From: JBGVSA01 sp041807905 | GTDB lineage: Bacteria; Pseudomonadota; Gammaproteobacteria; Burkholderiales; Rhodocyclaceae | NCBI RefSeq assembly: GCF_041807905.1 | Contig: NZ_JBGVSA010000014.1 | Location: 1-64,000 of the forward strand | Direction: 5' to 3' | DNA: 64,000 bases | In this document: piece after piece, positions 53,869-63,167 of the stretch | Layout: every line of letters begins with the position of its first letter | Numbering within the stretch: position 1 is the stretch's first letter | Program-made: the position numbers and the translations under genes | Notes under the pieces: generated by a model | What the model saw: only the letters and a program-made list of their open reading frames with translations | Databases searched by the model: none | What the model was told of the DNA's origin: nothing

Positions 53869-54321
53869 TCACTCCTGCTGCGGCGGATGCGCGACGAAGC
53901 CCTGTTTTGCGTAACGGTTCATGCCCGTCGATTCATAGAAGCGCAGGGTGTCTTCGTCCAGCCGGCTCGTCAGCAGCATGACCTTGTAGCAGTCTTCGCT
54001 CCATGCGTAGTTCAGCACGTGCTGGACCAGGGCGCGCCCGATGCCGCGACGGCGCCATTGAGCATGCGTGACCACGTTCTCGATGAGCCCATAGGGACGG
54101 CAGCCGCGCGTGAGATTGGGGATCACAGACAGATTGCAGCACGCCACCAGCACGTCGCGCTCGAATGCGCCGAAGTAACGGAAACGCGCGCTGCGGGTGA
54201 TTTCGTGCCACACGGCTTCGATGTGCTCGCGCGGTGGCAGCGGCGCGTCCTTGGCATGCAGATGGCGATACAGATCGAGCAGCGAATGCAGTTCTGCAGG
54301 TCGAAGCTGACGGATTTCCAT
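53869..54321 (-). CDS. GNAT family N-acetyltransferase
   Basis: A 150-residue acetyltransferase of the GNAT superfamily. The acetyl-CoA loop is RRRGIGRALVQHVLNYA (about 90-106) and the late strand reads VMLLTSRLDEDTLRFYESTGM. Substrate unknown. It is convergent with the small basic gene across the 18-bp inverted repeat. Confidence 0.88.
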   Translation of the reverse strand: MEIRQLRPAELHSLLDLYRHLHAKDAPLPPREHIEAVWHEITRSARFRYFGAFERDVLVACCNLSVIPNLTRGCRPYGLIENVVTHAQWRRRGIGRALVQHVLNYAWSEDCYKVMLLTSRLDEDTLRFYESTGMNRYAKQGFVAHPPQQE

Positions 54322-54388
54322 GGCTTAGTCTCCATTCGGGCGAAGCGGCCAGTTCACCAGAATCTTCCGCCATCAGCTCTGCGCAGGG

Positions 54389-56605
54389 TCAGGCGCGCGC
54401 AGTGGCTTCGACGCCCTTCACTTCACCGACCTGCTGCAGGATTTTCTGCACGCTCGAAGCACTGCTGACCTCGACGGTAAAGCGCATGTACGCACGCCCC
54501 GCCTTCGAGACGGTATTCACGCCGATCACGTTGAGCTTGTCGCGCGAGAAAACGTCCGAGATATCGCGCAGCAGGCCCTGGCGGTCGATCGCTTCGACCG
54601 AGATGTCCACCGGATAGACCTCGGGCGGTTGTGCTGGCGTCGGCATACCGCCTCCCGTGCCCCAATCGGCCGGCACGATGCGCTCCGGGTGCCGATGTGC
54701 GATGTTCTGGAAGCTCTTGCAGTCGGTGCGGTGAATGGACACGCCGCGGCCGCGCGTGACGAAGCCCTGGATATCGTCCGGCGGCACCGGCTTGCAGCAG
54801 CGCGCCAATTGCGTGAGCAGCTTGCCCACACCGACGATGGTGATGCCGTCCGACGATTCGCTCGCGCGGCGCTTGCCGATCGCCACATCATCCGGCTTCT
54901 GGGGCGCGGCCGGCTCGACCTGGAAGGCGTTGTGGATCTGGCGACTGCCGACGTCGCCTCGTCCGACCGCGAGGAAGAAGGTCGTCGTGTCCTTGAAACC
55001 GAGCTTGTCCGCCAGCGCATCCAGGCTCGCCTGGGTCTGGCCCATGCGCTGAAGCTCCTTGGCGACGATGGCGCGGCCCTGCGCTGCGGTTTCTTCCTCT
55101 TCCTGCTGCACGAACCAGCGGCGCACCTTGGCGCGCGCGTTGGTGGTCACCAGGTAGTTGAGCTGCGGGTTCAGCCAGTCGCGCGACGGCCCGCCCTGCT
55201 TGGCGGTGATGATTTCCACCATCTGCCCGTTGGCCAGCGCGGTGTCGAGCGGCACCATTTGCCCGTCGACCTTGGCGCCGCGGCAACGGTGGCCCAGATC
55301 GGTATGCAGCCGGTACGCGAAGTCGATCGGCGTTGCACCGGCGGCAAGGTCGAGCACCCGCCCCTGCGGCGTGACGACGTAGATCGTGTCGTCCAGCGCG
55401 GCACGGCGCTGCTGTTCTTCCCAAGCCGAAGCGTCGGTCACTTCATCGCGCCACGACAGCAGTTCGCGCAGCAGCGCGATCTTTTCGTCGTAGGCGCCGC
55501 TCGAGCTCGCGGCACCTTCCTTATAGCGCCAGTGCGCGGCCACGCCCAGTTCCGCATGCTTGTGCATGTCGTAGGTGCGGATCTGCACTTCCAGCGCACG
55601 CCCGTCCGGGGCGCGCACGGCCGTGTGCAGCGACTGGTAGTTGTTGCCCTTGGGCTTGAGGATGTAGTCGTCAAACTCGTTCGGGATCGGCGTCCACAAC
55701 TGGTGCACAACAGAGAGCACCGCATAGCACTCTTCCACTTTGTCGACCAGCACGCGGAACGCGCGCACGTCATACACCTGCGAGAAATCCAGGTGCTTGC
55801 TGCGCATCTTGTTGTAGATGCTGTAGATGTGCTTGGGCCGCCCATAGACCTCGGCCTTGATGCCCAGCGCGGTGATTTCCTTTTGCAGTCGCTCGATGGC
55901 GTCGTGGATGAAGGCTTCGCGCTCCACGCGACGTTCGTCGAGTTGCTTGGCAATGCGCTTGTAGGTCTGCGGCTCGAGGAAGCGGAACGAGAGATCTTCC
56001 AGCTCCCACTTGAGCTGCCACACTCCCAGGCGGTTGGCCAGCGGTGCGTAGAGATCGAGGCTTTCGCGCGCGATCTCCTGGCGGACGGCTTCGTTGCCTT
56101 CCTCCTTGCGCTCGGCGAAATGGCGCAGCGTCTGCGTGCGCGAAGCAAGGCGCAGCAGGATGACGCGAATGTCTTCGGCCATCGCCAGCACCATCTTGCG
56201 CAGCACTTCGGTCTGCGCATGCAGGTCGGCATGGGAAGCCCCGTCCGACACCAGCCGCAGGCGGTTCAGCCGCCGGCCGCCTTCGGCCAGTCGCGCCACC
56301 ATCGAGCCGAAACGCTCTTCGACCTGCGTGGCGAGCTTGTCGTCGTCTTCGCCGACGGCAAAGAGAATGGACGCCAGGCGTGTTTCGAGGTCCAGCCGCA
56401 GCGATACGCAGATCAGCGCCATGCCCAGCGCGTGCTGCCAGGTCGACTCGCCCGTGCCAAGGGTGGCGTCGCCATAAACGGTCTGTGCCCAATCGATGGC
56501 GCGGGCAAGCGGCTCGCGCGCCTCGCCTGGCAGGCCTTCGCCAAGCACTTCGGGCAGGGAAGATGTAGCGTCGGTGTTAGCGACGGAATGCTGAACTGAA
56601 ACCAT
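54389..56605 (-). CDS. relA: (p)ppGpp synthetase RelA
   Basis: Makes (p)ppGpp on stalled ribosomes during amino acid starvation. The 738-residue protein has a degenerate hydrolase domain (QHALGMALICVSLRL then FAVGEDDD where SpoT-type enzymes have HD), an intact synthetase domain with EFDDYILKPKGNNYQSLHT, then TGS (VVTPQGRVLDLAAGATPIDFAYRLH), a zinc-finger/conserved cysteine region (CCKPVPPDDIQGFVTRGRG) and a C-terminal ACT domain. The absence of the HD pair argues for RelA and not SpoT. The ATG at 56605 is chosen; 18 upstream codons are unsupported. Confidence 0.95.
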   Translation of the reverse strand: MVSVQHSVANTDATSSLPEVLGEGLPGEAREPLARAIDWAQTVYGDATLGTGESTWQHALGMALICVSLRLDLETRLASILFAVGEDDDKLATQVEERFGSMVARLAEGGRRLNRLRLVSDGASHADLHAQTEVLRKMVLAMAEDIRVILLRLASRTQTLRHFAERKEEGNEAVRQEIARESLDLYAPLANRLGVWQLKWELEDLSFRFLEPQTYKRIAKQLDERRVEREAFIHDAIERLQKEITALGIKAEVYGRPKHIYSIYNKMRSKHLDFSQVYDVRAFRVLVDKVEECYAVLSVVHQLWTPIPNEFDDYILKPKGNNYQSLHTAVRAPDGRALEVQIRTYDMHKHAELGVAAHWRYKEGAASSSGAYDEKIALLRELLSWRDEVTDASAWEEQQRRAALDDTIYVVTPQGRVLDLAAGATPIDFAYRLHTDLGHRCRGAKVDGQMVPLDTALANGQMVEIITAKQGGPSRDWLNPQLNYLVTTNARAKVRRWFVQQEEEETAAQGRAIVAKELQRMGQTQASLDALADKLGFKDTTTFFLAVGRGDVGSRQIHNAFQVEPAAPQKPDDVAIGKRRASESSDGITIVGVGKLLTQLARCCKPVPPDDIQGFVTRGRGVSIHRTDCKSFQNIAHRHPERIVPADWGTGGGMPTPAQPPEVYPVDISVEAIDRQGLLRDISDVFSRDKLNVIGVNTVSKAGRAYMRFTVEVSSASSVQKILQQVGEVKGVEATARA

Positions 56606-56677
56606 TGCGCGATTATCCCACAGCGCCCGCGGCGGCCACGCTACCCTATGGGGTCGCAAACAACACGCGTTCGCTTC

Positions 56678-57448
56678 ATGTTCGGTCTGAAGAGTCTATT
56701 CCGGCGCGCACCGCGCCCGGATGTCCCCGAAACCCTCTGGCAAGAGGTGGAATCGGCCCTGCCGTGGCTGTCGTATCTCAGCGCGGCCGAGCGGCTCGAC
56801 CTACGCAAGATGGCGCTGGAGTTCCTGGATCGCAAGGTCTTTTCCGGCGCTCGCGGATTCGAACCGAACAACGTCGTACGCCTTTCGATCGCCCTGCAAG
56901 CCTGCGTGCCGATCCTGAAGCTCGGACTATCGTCGTACGACGGCTGGAGCGGCATCGTGGTGTACCCGGGGGAATTTGTCATCCCCCGCCGCACCGTCGA
57001 TGAAGACGGCCTGCTGCATGAATACGACGAAGAGGCGCTGGGCGAATCATGGGACGGCGGCCCGGTGATCCTCACCTGGTTCGACAACCCTGACGACTAC
57101 GCCGGCGCCCAGGTCGTCGTACACGAGTTTGCCCACAAACTCGACCAGCTTTCCGGTGGAGCCGACGGCATGCCGCCGCTGCATTCGGGCATGTCGATCG
57201 ACGACTGGTGCGACGCGTTCGAAGCCGCTTTCGATGATTTCTGCGACAAGGTCGACCAGGCCGAAGAGGATGGCTCGGAGACGGCGATCGACCCATACGC
57301 AGCCGAGCATCCCGCGGAATTCTTCGCCGTGCTGAGTGAAGTCTTCTTCACCGATCCGCAACGACTTCTGTCGGAATATCCATCTATTTATCAACAGCTT
57401 ATGCTGTTCTACCGACAGGATCCGGGACACATCAACAAAGCGCCGTGA
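56678..57448 (+). CDS. mtfA: Mlc titration factor A-type peptidase (M90)
   Basis: Zinc aminopeptidase-like protein that, in enterobacteria, binds the Mlc repressor. The 256-residue protein has the metal motif HEFAH (H149, E150, H153) and a second conserved AEHPAEFFAVLSEVFF segment. The ATG at 56678 (MFGLKSLFRR) is preferred; the frame is open 10 codons further. Divergent from relA. Confidence 0.88.
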   Translation: MFGLKSLFRRAPRPDVPETLWQEVESALPWLSYLSAAERLDLRKMALEFLDRKVFSGARGFEPNNVVRLSIALQACVPILKLGLSSYDGWSGIVVYPGEFVIPRRTVDEDGLLHEYDEEALGESWDGGPVILTWFDNPDDYAGAQVVVHEFAHKLDQLSGGADGMPPLHSGMSIDDWCDAFEAAFDDFCDKVDQAEEDGSETAIDPYAAEHPAEFFAVLSEVFFTDPQRLLSEYPSIYQQLMLFYRQDPGHINKAP

Positions 57449-57542
57449 CACATTTGTGTCCACTGAAATCCCTGCCTATGGTGAAAGTTCTGCCAGTGCA
57501 AAACTGCGCAGGTCTTCATGCACTTCATCGGAGGTTTTCCCT

Positions 57543-57938
57543 ATGTCGACCACCTGGATTGTCGTTGCCAACGCCCGCACCGCGCGTATTTTTGCCAACC
57601 ATGGCCCCAACAAGGGCATCGAACTGGTCACGGAAAAGGCCGCCGCTCCGGAAATCGAGGTATTCGACCCACTTGGGCGGTCCGATCGGCGCGGGGAACC
57701 GACCCGCGCCGCGACGCAGGGCTTTGCCCACGAGTTAGCGCGCGACCTCCAGATGGGACGAAGTCGCGGCGACTACAAGCGCGCCGTGCTGGTCGCGCCA
57801 CCGAGCTTCATGGGCATGCTCAATTCCGAACTCGATCCGCCCACCGCATCGATGGTGTCGAACCGGCTGGACAAGGATTACACCAAGCTGCAGGGCCGCG
57901 ATCTGAACACCCAACTGGGCCAGTGCCTGTGCGTCTGA
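57543..57938 (+). CDS. Host attachment protein (AtsE-like)
   Basis: A 131-residue protein of the family annotated as required for attachment to host cells, with an eRF1-like N-terminal fold (TTWIVVANARTARIFANHG). The name comes from one Agrobacterium locus and the true role in this organism is unknown. GGAGG precedes the ATG at 57543. It is followed by a terminator. Confidence 0.82.
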   Translation: MSTTWIVVANARTARIFANHGPNKGIELVTEKAAAPEIEVFDPLGRSDRRGEPTRAATQGFAHELARDLQMGRSRGDYKRAVLVAPPSFMGMLNSELDPPTASMVSNRLDKDYTKLQGRDLNTQLGQCLCV

Positions 57939-57966
57939 TCGACCGCTGAGCTTTCGGTCATCCAAA

Positions 57967-57999
57967 GAAAAAACGGCTCCATCGGGAGCCGTTCTTTTG
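57967..57999. terminator. Bidirectional rho-independent terminator
   Basis: A 9-bp stem AACGGCTCC / GGAGCCGTT with a 4-nt loop is preceded by an A-run and followed by CTTTTG, between the host attachment gene (plus) and the polyserine lipoprotein gene (minus). Confidence 0.85.
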
Positions 58000-58014
58000 T
58001 CTGGTGATGAGACG

Positions 58015-58632
58015 TCATGGATTGTCGGTCATGTAGAGGCCCGGCTGCGCCTCTCCCAGGGTGAGGACATACCCGCCGCCCGAAGTCGCCGCTGCATTGG
58101 CCTGCAGCGTCGACCTCACGAAATTCTCGTAGCGGCCATCGGCCGACAGGCGCGATAGCTGCCTCACTGTCACCGTGCCTTGTGCCGTGTAGCGGAACGT
58201 GATGGAACTGTTCGCCAGCGCGGCGAAATTGCCCTCGGCGATGACTTCGTAATTCATGCTTGCGCCACCGGATGCCGGCAGTACGGATTCAGGCGCGGCA
58301 CCGACGCAGAGCTTGAGATTGCCCATGCCGGAAGTAGGCGTGTGGACGGTCAGTTTGGCTACGCCGTCGCTGCTGGTGACGGATATGTCGGCATTGGCCA
58401 GGCTACTCTCGCTCAGCGTTATGGCGGAATAATCGGCCGGGCAACTGCGTGCGGAAGAACTGCTGCTGCTCGACGAACTACTGGCGCTGGATGACGACGA
58501 AGACGAAGACGACGAACTCGACGACGAGTTGCCGCCGAATGGATTGTCTTCGCTGTGATCGTCACCGCCGCATGCGGCAAGGGAAAAAACGACGGCCGCG
58601 GCGAGGCAGCAGCGCAAGGCATGACGGGGCAT
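58015..58632 (-). CDS. Lipoprotein with polyserine linker, function unknown
   Basis: A 205-residue predicted lipoprotein: signal peptide with lipobox LAAC (C21), a short acidic part, then about 25 nearly uninterrupted serines (about residues 36-60) as a flexible linker, and a C-terminal domain (about 65-205) that I do not recognise. The serine codons are mixed (TCG, TCT, AGC, AGT, TCC), so it is not a simple-sequence slippage tract. Polyserine linkers occur in extracellular proteins of some carbohydrate-degrading bacteria. Confidence 0.72.
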   Translation of the reverse strand: MPRHALRCCLAAAVVFSLAACGGDDHSEDNPFGGNSSSSSSSSSSSSSSASSSSSSSSSSARSCPADYSAITLSESSLANADISVTSSDGVAKLTVHTPTSGMGNLKLCVGAAPESVLPASGGASMNYEVIAEGNFAALANSSITFRYTAQGTVTVRQLSRLSADGRYENFVRSTLQANAAATSGGGYVLTLGEAQPGLYMTDNP

Positions 58633-58732
58633 GGATCTCTCCGGAATTTACAGCGACCGATGCCAGCCGCATAAGCCCGGAGATTCTAAATCATGGGTGC
58701 CATACAAGCTTGATGGCACGCAAGGGGTCGCT

Positions 58733-60415
58733 TCAGCGCGAGGCCGTGATCCGCCGCGACAGCACGATCACCGGCAGCAGGCCAGCCGCAACGATCGTGA
58801 GGGATGCCGTGGACGCCTCGGCCAGTCGTTGGTCCGAAGCAAGGATATTGGCCTGTGTCGCCAACGTGTCGAAATTGAAGGGGCGCATGACGAGCGTTGC
58901 GGGCAACTCTTTCATTACATCGACGAATACCAGCAAGGCCGTGGTCAACAGGCTGCCGCGCAAGAGCGGCCAGTGCACCCGGCGCATGACGTCCGCGCGC
59001 GAACTCCCCAGGCTCTGGGCGGCATCGTCCATATTCGGCGTAACCTTGAGCAGCCCGCCTTCCACGCCCTGCAACGCCACCGTGAGGTAACGCACCAGGT
59101 AGGCATACACCAGCGCAAAGATGCCGCCGGTCAGCAACAGACCCGGATTGTGGCCGGTCAGCGACTGGATCGTCGCGGCCAGCCAGTTGTCGAGCCGTGC
59201 CACGGGAATCAGCACGCCGACGGCGATGACGGCCCCCGGCACTGCGTAGCCCAGCCCCACCACGCGATTGAAGAACACTGCCAGCCTCGAGCGCGTCGCA
59301 CGTGCGTTGTAGGTCAGCACCAATGCCAGCAGCACCGCGATCGCCGCCGTCACGCCCGCCAGCAATGCGCTGTTGCGCACCAGCCGGAAATAACGCTCGC
59401 CGAACTGGGCGTCGCCCTGCGTGATTGCCATGTGCAACAACAGGCCGGCAGGCAGGATGAAACCGAAGAACAGCGGCAACGCGCAGGCCGCCGTCACGGA
59501 CCAGCCGCCGATGCGACCGAGCTGCGAACGACGCACCGGTCGATGCTTGCCACCCCCCGCATAGCGGGCGCGTCCGCGCGAGGCCCGTTCCAGCAGCAGA
59601 ACCAGTGCCACCACCACCAGCAGGGCGGTGGCCAGTTGCGCCGCCGCCACGCGATCGCCGAGCGAAAACCACGCGCGGTAGATGCCGGTGGTAAAGGTCT
59701 GTACGGCGAAGTACTGCACCGTGCCGTAATCGGCCAGCGTCTCCATCATGACCAGCGCCAGCCCGGCGACGATGGCGGGCCGGGCGAGCGGCAAGGAAAT
59801 GCGCCAGAACCTCGCCCACGGTGACAAACCCAGCGACTGCCCGGCATCGAGCATGGCGCCCACGCGCTCGAGGAAGGCCGTGCGCGCCAGCATGTACACG
59901 TATGGGTAGAAGACAAAGATGAACATGGCGCACGCGCCACCGAGTGTGCGCACGTCGGGGAACCAGTAATCCGCCCGCGTCCAGCCGAAGGTGTCGCGCA
60001 GCCAGGTCTGGAACGGGCCGACGAACTGGAAAAAGTCGGTATAGACATAGGCCATGATGTAGGCCGGCACGGCCAGTGGCAGGATCAGCGCCCAGTCGAA
60101 GAAACGCCGCCCGGGGAATTCCAGCATGGTCGTCGCCCACGCCGTGCCCACGCCGATCACCGCCACGCCGATGCCGACGACAGCGCACAGGATCAATGTG
60201 TTGGTCAGGTAGCGAGGCAGGACGGTGTCGAGCAGGTGCCTCCAGACTTCGCCCGTGCCGCCACTGAACAGGCTCGACGCCACGGCCAGCACGGGCACGG
60301 CGATGAGCAGAGCCACCACGGCGGCGGCAACGGCCAGGGCGGACGGCAGACGTAAAGGGGCAGACTTGGGCGATGCGGCGGCAGTGGCCGGCAGGGTTTG
60401 CTGAGCGGAGGTCAA
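58733..60415 (-). CDS. Fe3+-type ABC transporter permease (two-domain FbpB-like)
   Basis: An integral membrane protein of about 560 residues with some twelve helices in two homologous halves, each with a binding-protein-dependent permease motif (SLGLSPWARFWRISLPLARPA and SLGSSRADVMRRVHWPLLRGS). This is the layout of ferric iron permeases such as FbpB/SfuB. The start is uncertain: no in-frame ATG exists before the first helix; a TTG at 60415 gives MTSAQQTLPATAA, and a TTG at 60469 would extend into the Fur-like site. The ATPase partner is divergent; no binding-protein gene is in the window. Confidence 0.85.
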   Translation of the reverse strand: MTSAQQTLPATAAASPKSAPLRLPSALAVAAAVVALLIAVPVLAVASSLFSGGTGEVWRHLLDTVLPRYLTNTLILCAVVGIGVAVIGVGTAWATTMLEFPGRRFFDWALILPLAVPAYIMAYVYTDFFQFVGPFQTWLRDTFGWTRADYWFPDVRTLGGACAMFIFVFYPYVYMLARTAFLERVGAMLDAGQSLGLSPWARFWRISLPLARPAIVAGLALVMMETLADYGTVQYFAVQTFTTGIYRAWFSLGDRVAAAQLATALLVVVALVLLLERASRGRARYAGGGKHRPVRRSQLGRIGGWSVTAACALPLFFGFILPAGLLLHMAITQGDAQFGERYFRLVRNSALLAGVTAAIAVLLALVLTYNARATRSRLAVFFNRVVGLGYAVPGAVIAVGVLIPVARLDNWLAATIQSLTGHNPGLLLTGGIFALVYAYLVRYLTVALQGVEGGLLKVTPNMDDAAQSLGSSRADVMRRVHWPLLRGSLLTTALLVFVDVMKELPATLVMRPFNFDTLATQANILASDQRLAEASTASLTIVAAGLLPVIVLSRRITASR

Positions 60416-60464
60416 TTGCGGGATGGGCGGAAAAATGAATCGCTTGCACGACGCCCGACGGACG

Positions 60465-60483
60465 TCCAATGAGAATCATTATA
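60465..60483. promoter_or_regulatory. Fur-box-like operator in the divergent ABC transporter promoter
   Basis: The core TGAGAATCATTAT matches 12 of 13 bases of the Fur consensus core TGATAATCATTAT, and about 14 of the 19-bp consensus overall. It overlaps a TATAAT -10 hexamer on the plus strand (60480-60485) and one on the minus strand (60478-60483), so Fur-Fe2+ would block both divergent promoters. No good -35 boxes are visible. Confidence 0.7.
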
Positions 60484-60518
60484 ATTGAGCCTGATCAAGA
60501 ATCCCGCCGGCAGCCTTC

Positions 60519-61562
60519 ATGTCATCTCCCATCCTCTCCGCCCACGCCCTGCGCCTCGGCTACGGCGCCATCGACGTCGTGCACGACGCCAGTTTCGCGC
60601 TGACGCGCGGCACCATCGCCTGCCTGCTGGGCCCATCCGGGTGCGGCAAGACGACCATCCTGCGCGCCATCGCAGGCTTTGAGCGCCTGCGCGCCGGCAG
60701 CATCTTCTTCGATGGCGATACGCTGGCCGCCGATGGCGTGCACGTGGCCCCCGAGCGGCGGCGCATCGGCATGGTGTTCCAGGACTACGCGCTCTTTCCA
60801 CACCTGACGGTGGCGGACAATGTGGCCTTCGGCCTGCGCCGTCTGGATGCGGCGGCACAGAAAGCGCGACAGGCCGAGATGCTGCGGCTGGTCGGCCTGA
60901 GCGGACAGGGCGGGCGCTACCCGCATGAGCTCTCCGGCGGCCAGCAGCAACGCGTGGCGCTGGCCCGGGCGCTGGCACCCGATCCGCGGCTGGTGCTGCT
61001 GGACGAGCCCTTTTCCAATCTCGACGTCGATCTGCGCGAGCGCCTGTCGCTCGAAGTGCGCGACATTCTCGGCACGGCAGGGGCCACCGCGATCCTGGTC
61101 ACGCACGACCAGCACGAAGCGTTCGCCATGTGCGACGAAATCGGCGTCATGCACGAAGGCCGCATGCAGCAATGGGGTGGTGCTCACCATCTCTATCACA
61201 GCCCCGCCAATCGCTTCGTGGCCGACTTCGTGGGGCAAGGCGTGCTGCTACCCGGGACGGCCCGTGCGGATGCGCGGGTGGATATCGAACTGGGCTCGCC
61301 CGCCGTGCACGGCGGCGATTTCGGTTCGGGCACGCGGGTCGAAGTGCTGCTGCGCCCCGACGACGTCGTGCATGACGCGGCCAGCCCGCTTCGGGCGCGC
61401 GTCGAGCACAGCGCGTTCCGTGGCGCCGAAATCCTCTACACCTTGCGCCTCGCCAGCGGCGCCAAGGTGCTCTCACTGCTGCCCAGCCACCAGGCGCATC
61501 GCGTGGGCGAGACCATCGGCATTCGCCTCGCGGTGGATGAAGTGGTAGCGTTCAACGCCTGA
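60519..61562 (+). CDS. Fe3+-type ABC transporter ATP-binding protein (FbpC-like)
   Basis: A 347-residue ATPase with Walker A GPSGCGKTT (38-46), the Q-loop, signature LSGGQQQR, Walker B VLLDEPFSNLD, and a C-terminal TOBE-like domain (about 240-345), as in FbpC/PotA. Divergent from its permease and probably controlled by the same Fur-like operator. Its stop overlaps the aat start by 1 nt (TGATG). Confidence 0.9.
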   Translation: MSSPILSAHALRLGYGAIDVVHDASFALTRGTIACLLGPSGCGKTTILRAIAGFERLRAGSIFFDGDTLAADGVHVAPERRRIGMVFQDYALFPHLTVADNVAFGLRRLDAAAQKARQAEMLRLVGLSGQGGRYPHELSGGQQQRVALARALAPDPRLVLLDEPFSNLDVDLRERLSLEVRDILGTAGATAILVTHDQHEAFAMCDEIGVMHEGRMQQWGGAHHLYHSPANRFVADFVGQGVLLPGTARADARVDIELGSPAVHGGDFGSGTRVEVLLRPDDVVHDAASPLRARVEHSAFRGAEILYTLRLASGAKVLSLLPSHQAHRVGETIGIRLAVDEVVAFNA

Positions 61563-62290
61563 TGCTGCCCTGGCTCACGACCCCTCATTTCCCGCCCGCC
61601 CGCCGCGCGCTCAAGGAGCCCAACGGCCTGCTCGCGCTGAGCGACACGCTCACGCCCGAATGGCTGCTGGCCGCCTACCGGCAGGGCATCTTCCCCTGGT
61701 TCATGGAAGGCGAGCCGGTCATGTGGTGGAGCCCCGATCCGCGCATGGTGGTGTTTCCGTCCGAACTGCGCATCACGCGCTCGCTGCGCAAGACGCTGGA
61801 GCGCGGCCAGTTCGAAGTGCGCTGCGATACGTCCTTCCGCCGCGTCATGGACGAATGTGCCGCACCGCGAGGCGGGGAGCGGCTCACCTGGATCGGATCA
61901 GAAATCACTGAGGGATACTGCCAGTTGCATGAACTAGGCTGGGCGCATAGCGTCGAAACATGGCTCGACGGTGAGCTGGTCGGCGGACTCTATGGTGTGG
62001 CCATCGGGCGCGTGTTCTACGGTGAATCGATGTTCCACCGCGTGAGCGACGCGTCCAAGGTGGCCTTCGCGCATCTGGCGCGCGGTTTGCATGATCGCGG
62101 TTACGCCCTCATCGACTGCCAGATGACGACGCCACACCTGGCATCGCTGGGCGGGAGAGAAATCCCCCGCGATGTGTTCATCGCCGCGCTGGAACGCTGG
62201 ACCGAGGTCGATGCCCGCCCGCAGCGCTGGCCGGTGGATGCCTTGCGACGCGACTGGCGCACCGATGCACCGGCGCCTGAACGAACCTGA
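61562..62290 (+). CDS. aat: Leucyl/phenylalanyl-tRNA--protein transferase
   Basis: Transfers Leu or Phe from tRNA to N-terminal Lys or Arg, marking proteins for ClpS/ClpAP degradation. The 242-residue protein has the family motifs PNGLLALSDTLTPEWLLAAYRQGIFPWF, MWWSPDPRMV and GLYGVAIGRVFYGESMF. Followed after 57 bp by bpt, giving the two bacterial N-degron transferases side by side. Confidence 0.95.
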   Translation: MLPWLTTPHFPPARRALKEPNGLLALSDTLTPEWLLAAYRQGIFPWFMEGEPVMWWSPDPRMVVFPSELRITRSLRKTLERGQFEVRCDTSFRRVMDECAAPRGGERLTWIGSEITEGYCQLHELGWAHSVETWLDGELVGGLYGVAIGRVFYGESMFHRVSDASKVAFAHLARGLHDRGYALIDCQMTTPHLASLGGREIPRDVFIAALERWTEVDARPQRWPVDALRRDWRTDAPAPERT

Positions 62291-62347
62291 ACAACGGACT
62301 TGCACGACCCTGCCGGGCTTGGCAAAGCGGTCAACGTGGAGCAGCAC

Positions 62348-63094
62348 ATGTCACTGTTGAAAGACCTTCCGTACGCCTTCCTGCAGTTCTATTCGACCGC
62401 CCCCTACAGTTGCTCGTACCTGCCCGAGCGCACAGCGCGCTCGCAGGTTGCTACGCCGAGCCACATGATCGACACGGTGCTGTATGGCGAGCTCGTTCGC
62501 GGCGGCTTTCGGCGCAGCGGCGTATTCACCTACCGGCCGTATTGCGATGCCTGCAACGCCTGCGTGCCGGTGCGCATCAACGTCGAGCGCTTCGACCCCG
62601 ACCGCGCCCAGCGCCGCGCATGGCGCCAGCACGCCCGGCTCAGCGCGCGCGAACTGCCACTCACCTTCCGCGAGGAGCACTACCAGCTCTACCAGCGCTA
62701 CCAACTGTCGCGCCACGCCGGCGGCGGCATGGACCAGGACAGCCGCGAGCAGTACACGCACTTCCTGCTGCAGAGCCAGGTCGACACGCGACTGGTGGAA
62801 TTCCGTGAAGGCGCGGTGCTGCGCATGGTGTCGATCATCGACTGCCTGTCCGACGGACTGTCCAGCGTCTACACCTTCTACGATCCGGACATGCCGCGCG
62901 CGAGCTTCGGGACCTACAGCATCCTGTGGCAGATCGAAGCGTGCCGGCAACTCGGCCGTCCGTACCTGTACCTGGGCTACTGGATACGCGACAGCGACAA
63001 GATGAACTACAAGCGACGCTATCGCCCCATCGAAGGACGCGTGCAGGGCATATGGCGGGAGCTGGACGAAGACGATTTCGAACGCCTGGGCTAG
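62348..63094 (+). CDS. bpt: Aspartate/glutamate leucyltransferase (Bpt/ATE-like)
   Basis: Attaches leucine to N-terminal Asp or Glu, the second arm of the bacterial N-end rule. The 248-residue protein has the conserved CDACNACVPVRI cysteine motif and the C-terminal YKRRYRPIEGRVQGIWREL segment. The ATG at 62348 (MSLLKDLPYAFLQF) has GGAG upstream; an upstream in-frame TTG is rejected. Confidence 0.93.
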   Translation: MSLLKDLPYAFLQFYSTAPYSCSYLPERTARSQVATPSHMIDTVLYGELVRGGFRRSGVFTYRPYCDACNACVPVRINVERFDPDRAQRRAWRQHARLSARELPLTFREEHYQLYQRYQLSRHAGGGMDQDSREQYTHFLLQSQVDTRLVEFREGAVLRMVSIIDCLSDGLSSVYTFYDPDMPRASFGTYSILWQIEACRQLGRPYLYLGYWIRDSDKMNYKRRYRPIEGRVQGIWRELDEDDFERLG

Positions 63095-63167
63095 CGGTCT
63101 TCGCACCCACCAGGCACCACACCCCTTTCAACGATAAGCGGCAACATAGCCGCGCGAGGAAACATCC

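Noticed and set aside
54629..56599. 656-codon open frame on the plus strand
   Set aside because: Antisense to relA, with no ribosome binding site or domain pattern.
58686..60479. 597-codon minus-strand frame parallel to the ABC permease
   Set aside because: It is another reading frame of the same strand; the hydrophobic two-domain permease with its conserved motifs is in the other frame.
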